Assembly: GCA_903919625.1 (NCBI GenBank)
Contig: CAIXIZ010000331.1
Location: 1 to 6,320, forward strand
Source: an uncultured Verrucomicrobiota bacterium
GTDB lineage: Bacteria; Verrucomicrobiota; Verrucomicrobiia; Opitutales; Opitutaceae
DNA length: 6,320 bases
Direction of reading: 5' to 3'
Made by a program: the position numbers and the translations under genes. Shown one piece after another: positions 6,052 to 6,320 of this stretch. How positions within the stretch are numbered: the first letter of the stretch is position 1; each line of letters opens with the position of its first letter. The notes under the pieces were generated by a model. That model searched no databases, had not been told where the DNA came from, and was given only the letters and a program-made list of their open reading frames with translations.

Positions 6052-6320
6052 ATGCGTGTCCTTGTTGTCGAAGATTCCCCGCGCCTCCAGCGCACGCTCA
6101 GCCTCGCGCTGCGCAAGTCCGGCTACGCCGTGGACACCGCGGGCGATGGGGAGGAAGGGCTGTGGCTCGCCGAATCGCACGACTACGATGTGATGGTGCT
6201 CGATGTCATGCTGCCCAAACGCGACGGCCTTGCCGTGCTCGCCGAGCTGCGGCGGAAAAACCGCCCGGTGCACGTGCTCCTCCTGACCGCCCGTGACACG
6301 GTGGCCGACCGGGTGCTGGG
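6052..6320 (+). CDS. OmpR/PhoB-type two-component response regulator, receiver domain (partial)
   Basis: The gene begins at the ATG at 6052 and runs off the right edge after 89 codons. The fragment is a receiver domain: MRVLVVED with the acidic pair Glu7/Asp8, phosphoacceptor Asp51 in VMVLDVMLPKRDGL, and the switch threonine Thr79 in LLLTARD. The conserved Lys near position 100 and the output domain lie outside. The sequence is most like the OmpR/PhoB class (QseB/CusR/CopR-like 'LDVMLP..DGL.VL..LR'), which would carry a winged-helix DNA-binding domain. A frame-compatible ATG at 6007 inside the palindrome would add 15 residues (MAPGNFPGAIYVSPA), but receivers start at the beta strand RVLVVED, so 6052 is chosen. 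A sensor kinase gene would be expected downstream. Regulators of this class often control adjacent metal-efflux operons; that this one does so here is inference. Confidence 0.92.
   Translation, partial: MRVLVVEDSPRLQRTLSLALRKSGYAVDTAGDGEEGLWLAESHDYDVMVLDVMLPKRDGLAVLAELRRKNRPVHVLLLTARDTVADRVL

Noticed and set aside
1..6320. tRNA or rRNA genes, CRISPR arrays, insertion sequences or attachment sites
   Set aside because: No cloverleaf, regularly spaced repeats, transposase motifs or terminal repeats were seen on either strand.

Overview
The window is a GC-rich, densely coding piece of what looks like a Gram-negative bacterial chromosome. It encodes a tripartite RND efflux pump, lipoproteins and exported proteins. 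Start codons lack convincing Shine-Dalgarno sequences. Together with the co-occurrence of secreted YncE-type beta-propeller proteins and an efflux operon, this reminds me of Verrucomicrobiota (Opitutaceae-like) genomes. That assignment is an impression, not a proof.

Layout. The left two thirds, 4733 down to 1, is a run of five minus-strand genes. In transcription order they are a small unrecognised lipoprotein (4733-4089), a secreted YncE/YVTN-type beta-propeller protein with an Ala/Pro- and Gly/Arg-rich insert near its C-terminus (4024-2816), a TolC-family outer-membrane lipoprotein (2743-1277), an unusually small periplasmic adaptor (1280-315), and the first 102 codons of a CzcA/CusA-type heavy-metal RND permease (308-1, cut by the window edge). 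The last three are tightly packed (a 4-nt overlap, then a 6-nt gap). The first two are separated by 64-72 nt gaps with no obvious terminator, so a single five-gene transcript is plausible.

A 179-bp divergent intergenic region (4734-4912) carries a perfect 9-bp inverted repeat around an AT-rich core. On its other side, on the plus strand, is a second, paralogous YncE-type beta-propeller protein (4913-5974). It is followed by a perfect 29-nt palindrome (6007-6035), probably a terminator, and by the start of an OmpR/PhoB-type response regulator (6052 to the right edge).

How the parts may work together. The RND-adaptor-TolC trio should pump a substrate, probably a metal cation judged from the permease N-terminus, from the periplasm to the outside. 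The response regulator is of the kind that often controls such pumps. The two propeller proteins and the lipoprotein are predicted to be exported, so they could be accessory periplasmic or surface components; no function for them is established here. The most unusual points are the adaptor that seems to lack a lipoyl (barrel-sandwich) domain, the paralogous propeller pair on both sides of one promoter region, and the unrecognised lipoprotein that leads the operon.
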